7,101 nucleotides of DNA from Acidimicrobiia bacterium (GTDB lineage: Bacteria; Actinomycetota; Acidimicrobiia; Acidimicrobiales; Iamiaceae), in NCBI GenBank assembly GCA_019247975.1, contig JAFBAD010000367.1:1-7101 (forward strand), written 5' to 3'. The translations under genes and the position numbers were made by a program. The notes below the pieces were generated by a model, which ran no database searches, was not told the origin of the DNA, and saw nothing but the letters and a program-made list of their open reading frames with translations. Positions 5,717 to 7,101 of this stretch are shown here, piece by piece. Position 1 is the first letter of the stretch. Each line of letters begins with the position of its first letter.

Positions 5717-5769
5717 CCGTTTTTGGCCCGGTTCCCCGCGCATGGCGCGGCCAACAGGGCCCAGAACGG
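5717..5769. terminator. 53-nt imperfect palindrome filling the DUF1269/ABC-F convergent gap
   Basis: Positions 5717-5741 pair symmetrically with 5745-5769 around an ATG triloop: 20 Watson-Crick pairs, one T-G wobble and four mismatches in 25 positions. The innermost CCGCGC/GCGCGG and the middle GGCCC/GGGCC arms are perfect, and the outer arms are CCGTT and AACGG. It occupies almost the whole 60-bp spacer between the two stops. The T-run (5720-5724) is inside the left arm rather than after the stem, so this is not a canonical U-tract terminator, but its position suits bidirectional termination. Confidence 0.65.
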
Positions 5770-5775
5770 GCGTGG

Positions 5776-7101
5776 CTACGCGAGGGCGACCAGCTCCAGG
5801 AGGCTGTCGGACCAGTGGTCGACGTGGCCGTCGGGCATGAGCAGCGCCCTGTCGGGGTCGAGGTCGCGGACGAAGTCCGTGTCGTGGCTGACGAGGATGA
5901 TCGTGCCCGGCCAGCCGGCGAGGGCGTGGGCGATCGCTTCGCGTGAGCCCGGGTCGAGGTTGTTGGTCGGCTCGTCGAGCAGCAGCACGTTGTGGCGACC
6001 GCCGACGAGCTGGCTCAGGGCGAGCTTCGTCTTCTCGCCGCCCGACAGCGTGCCCGCGGCCTGGAAGACCTTGTCACCGGTGAGGCCGAACATGCCGAGC
6101 AGGCCGCGCAGCTCGGTCTCCTCGAGGCCCGGCGACGAGGCCCGCACGTGGTCGAGCAGGGTGCGGCCGGAGTCGATGCCCTCGTGCTCCTGCGCGTAGT
6201 AGCCGATCGACACCGCGAGCCCGGGCCGCACCTCGCCCGCGTCGGCCTCGGTGACCCCGGCGATGACCCGCAGCAGGCTCGTCTTCCCGGCGCCGTTGAA
6301 GCCCATCACGAGGTAGCGCTCGCCGCGGCCGACGTCGAAGCTGAGGTCGTCGAAGACGACGTTGTCGCCGTACGCCTTCTTGAGGCCGGCCACCTCGAGG
6401 ACGGTGCGACCAGGCCTCGGCGGCTCCGGGAAGCGCACCTGCATGACGCGCCGCCGGGCCGGCCCTTCGACGCCGCCGGCCTTGATGCGGTCGATCCGCT
6501 TCTCGAGGCTGTGGGCCATCGACGCCTTGGATGCCTTCGCCCCGAAGCGGTCGACGAGGGTCTGCAGGCGATCGATCTCCTTCGCCTGCGCGGCGGCCAC
6601 CTTGGCCTGGCGTTCCTCGTCCCGGGCCCGCTGGGCGAGGTACTGGGAGTACGTGCCCTTGTACTCGGCCATCGTCCCGACCTCTTCGTGGCCGGCCCGG
6701 TCGAGGTGGAGCACGCGGGTGATCGCCTCGTCGAGCAGCTCGAGGTCGTGGCTGATGACGAGGAGGGCACCGCGGTAGTCCCGGAGGAAGCCGAGCAACC
6801 ACTCCTTCGCATCGGTGTCGAGGTGGTTGGTGGGCTCGTCGAGGAGGAGCAGCTCCGAGCCGGCGAACAGGATGCGCACGAGCTCGACCCGGCGACGCTC
6901 ACCGCCGGACAGCACGCCGATGGGCAGGTCGAGCCGGTCGTCCGCGAGGCCGAGGCCAGCGGCCAGCCGGCGGATGTCCGCGTCGGCCCGGTAGCCGCCG
7001 TCGAGCCCGAACTGCTCCTCGGCCCGCGAGAAGCGGTTGAGGTTGCGATCGGACGGGTCCTCCTCGATCGCAAGACGCAGCTTCTCGAGGCGGATCGCGG
7101 C
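5776..7101 (-). CDS. ABC-F family ATPase, N-terminus missing at window edge
   Basis: 441 residues are visible; relatives are about 530-550, so roughly 90-110 N-terminal residues including the first Walker A lie beyond the window. The frame reads through the edge, beginning AAIRLEKLRLAIEEDPSDRN, so an apparent GTG start at 6915 is internal. Order in the fragment: signature 1 VLSGGERRRVEL (about 63-74), Walker B ELLLLDEPTNHLD (83-95), switch ISHD, a basic helical linker with coiled-coil character (about 150-210), Walker A GFNGAGKT (267-274), Q-loop YYAQEHE, signature 2 TLSGGEKTKLAL (351-362), Walker B VLLLDEPTNNLD (372-383), switch VSHD. There are no membrane segments. The family binds the ribosome near the exit site and acts in translation rather than transport. 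The sequence resembles common actinobacterial chromosomal ABC-F proteins (M. tuberculosis Rv1473-like group), so a housekeeping role is more likely than acquired resistance. It ends LLELVALA at 5776. Confidence 0.93.
   Translation of the reverse strand, partial: AAIRLEKLRLAIEEDPSDRNLNRFSRAEEQFGLDGGYRADADIRRLAAGLGLADDRLDLPIGVLSGGERRRVELVRILFAGSELLLLDEPTNHLDTDAKEWLLGFLRDYRGALLVISHDLELLDEAITRVLHLDRAGHEEVGTMAEYKGTYSQYLAQRARDEERQAKVAAAQAKEIDRLQTLVDRFGAKASKASMAHSLEKRIDRIKAGGVEGPARRRVMQVRFPEPPRPGRTVLEVAGLKKAYGDNVVFDDLSFDVGRGERYLVMGFNGAGKTSLLRVIAGVTEADAGEVRPGLAVSIGYYAQEHEGIDSGRTLLDHVRASSPGLEETELRGLLGMFGLTGDKVFQAAGTLSGGEKTKLALSQLVGGRHNVLLLDEPTNNLDPGSREAIAHALAGWPGTIILVSHDTDFVRDLDPDRALLMPDGHVDHWSDSLLELVALA

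Noticed and set aside
6915..6917. GTG at 6915 (minus) as the start of the ABC-F gene.
   Set aside because: It falls directly before the LSGGE signature, and the same frame continues upstream with convincing ABC-F sequence to the window edge, so it is internal.
4418..7101. APH-type kinase and ABC-F ATPase close together as a possible antibiotic-resistance island.
   Set aside because: They are separated by an unrelated gene and lie on the same strand without forming an operon. Both resemble chromosomal housekeeping members, there are no mobility genes, and base composition is uniform.

Overview
The window is very GC-rich and carries eight genes with strongly GC-biased third codon positions, GTG starts at about half of the genes, and little room between genes. 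Gene content (long single-chain class I fumarase, FumC, DUF2269 and DUF1269 membrane proteins, an actinobacterial-type ABC-F ATPase) and probable leaderless starts preceded by TANNNT -10 boxes point to a high-GC actinobacterium. From remembered resemblance of the first gene and of the cysteine-poor thioredoxin-like gene, I lean towards Acidimicrobiia (Ilumatobacter-like), with moderate confidence. It looks like ordinary chromosome: no transposase, phage gene, tRNA, rRNA or CRISPR was seen.

Layout. 1-292 (-): N-terminal 97 residues of an uncharacterised soluble protein. Its GTG start directly abuts the stop of 293-748 (-), a four-helix DUF2269-like membrane protein. 749-859 is a divergent promoter region. 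860-1348 (+): thioredoxin-fold-like protein without a CXXC motif. 1345-2754 (-): class II fumarase FumC. A 27-bp gap follows. 2782-4434 (+): class I [4Fe-4S] fumarase of the FumA/FumB type. 4418-5137 (-): APH-fold kinase. A 20-bp gap follows. 5158-5715 (+): DUF1269-like protein with a glycine-rich hydrophobic segment. 5776-7101 (-): ABC-F ATPase lacking its N-terminus at the window edge.

How it works together. The core is a pair of unrelated enzymes for the same TCA-cycle step, fumarate to L-malate, transcribed back to back from one tiny control region. One depends on an oxygen-labile iron-sulfur cluster and the other needs no metal, so the pair can in principle keep the step running under iron limitation or oxidative stress. 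The other genes have no obvious pathway link to the fumarases.

The most unusual aspects are architectural. From gene 2 to gene 8 every gene lies on the opposite strand to its neighbour. Each convergent junction (about 1345, 4426 and 5743) has an inverted repeat on or across the shared 3' end, and the divergent gaps are as short as 20-27 bp with apparently leaderless promoters. The fumA/kinase junction is striking because a near-perfect hairpin contains both stop codons symmetrically, so the two unrelated proteins end in nearly the same peptide. I found no clearly new multi-gene defence or biosynthetic system here.
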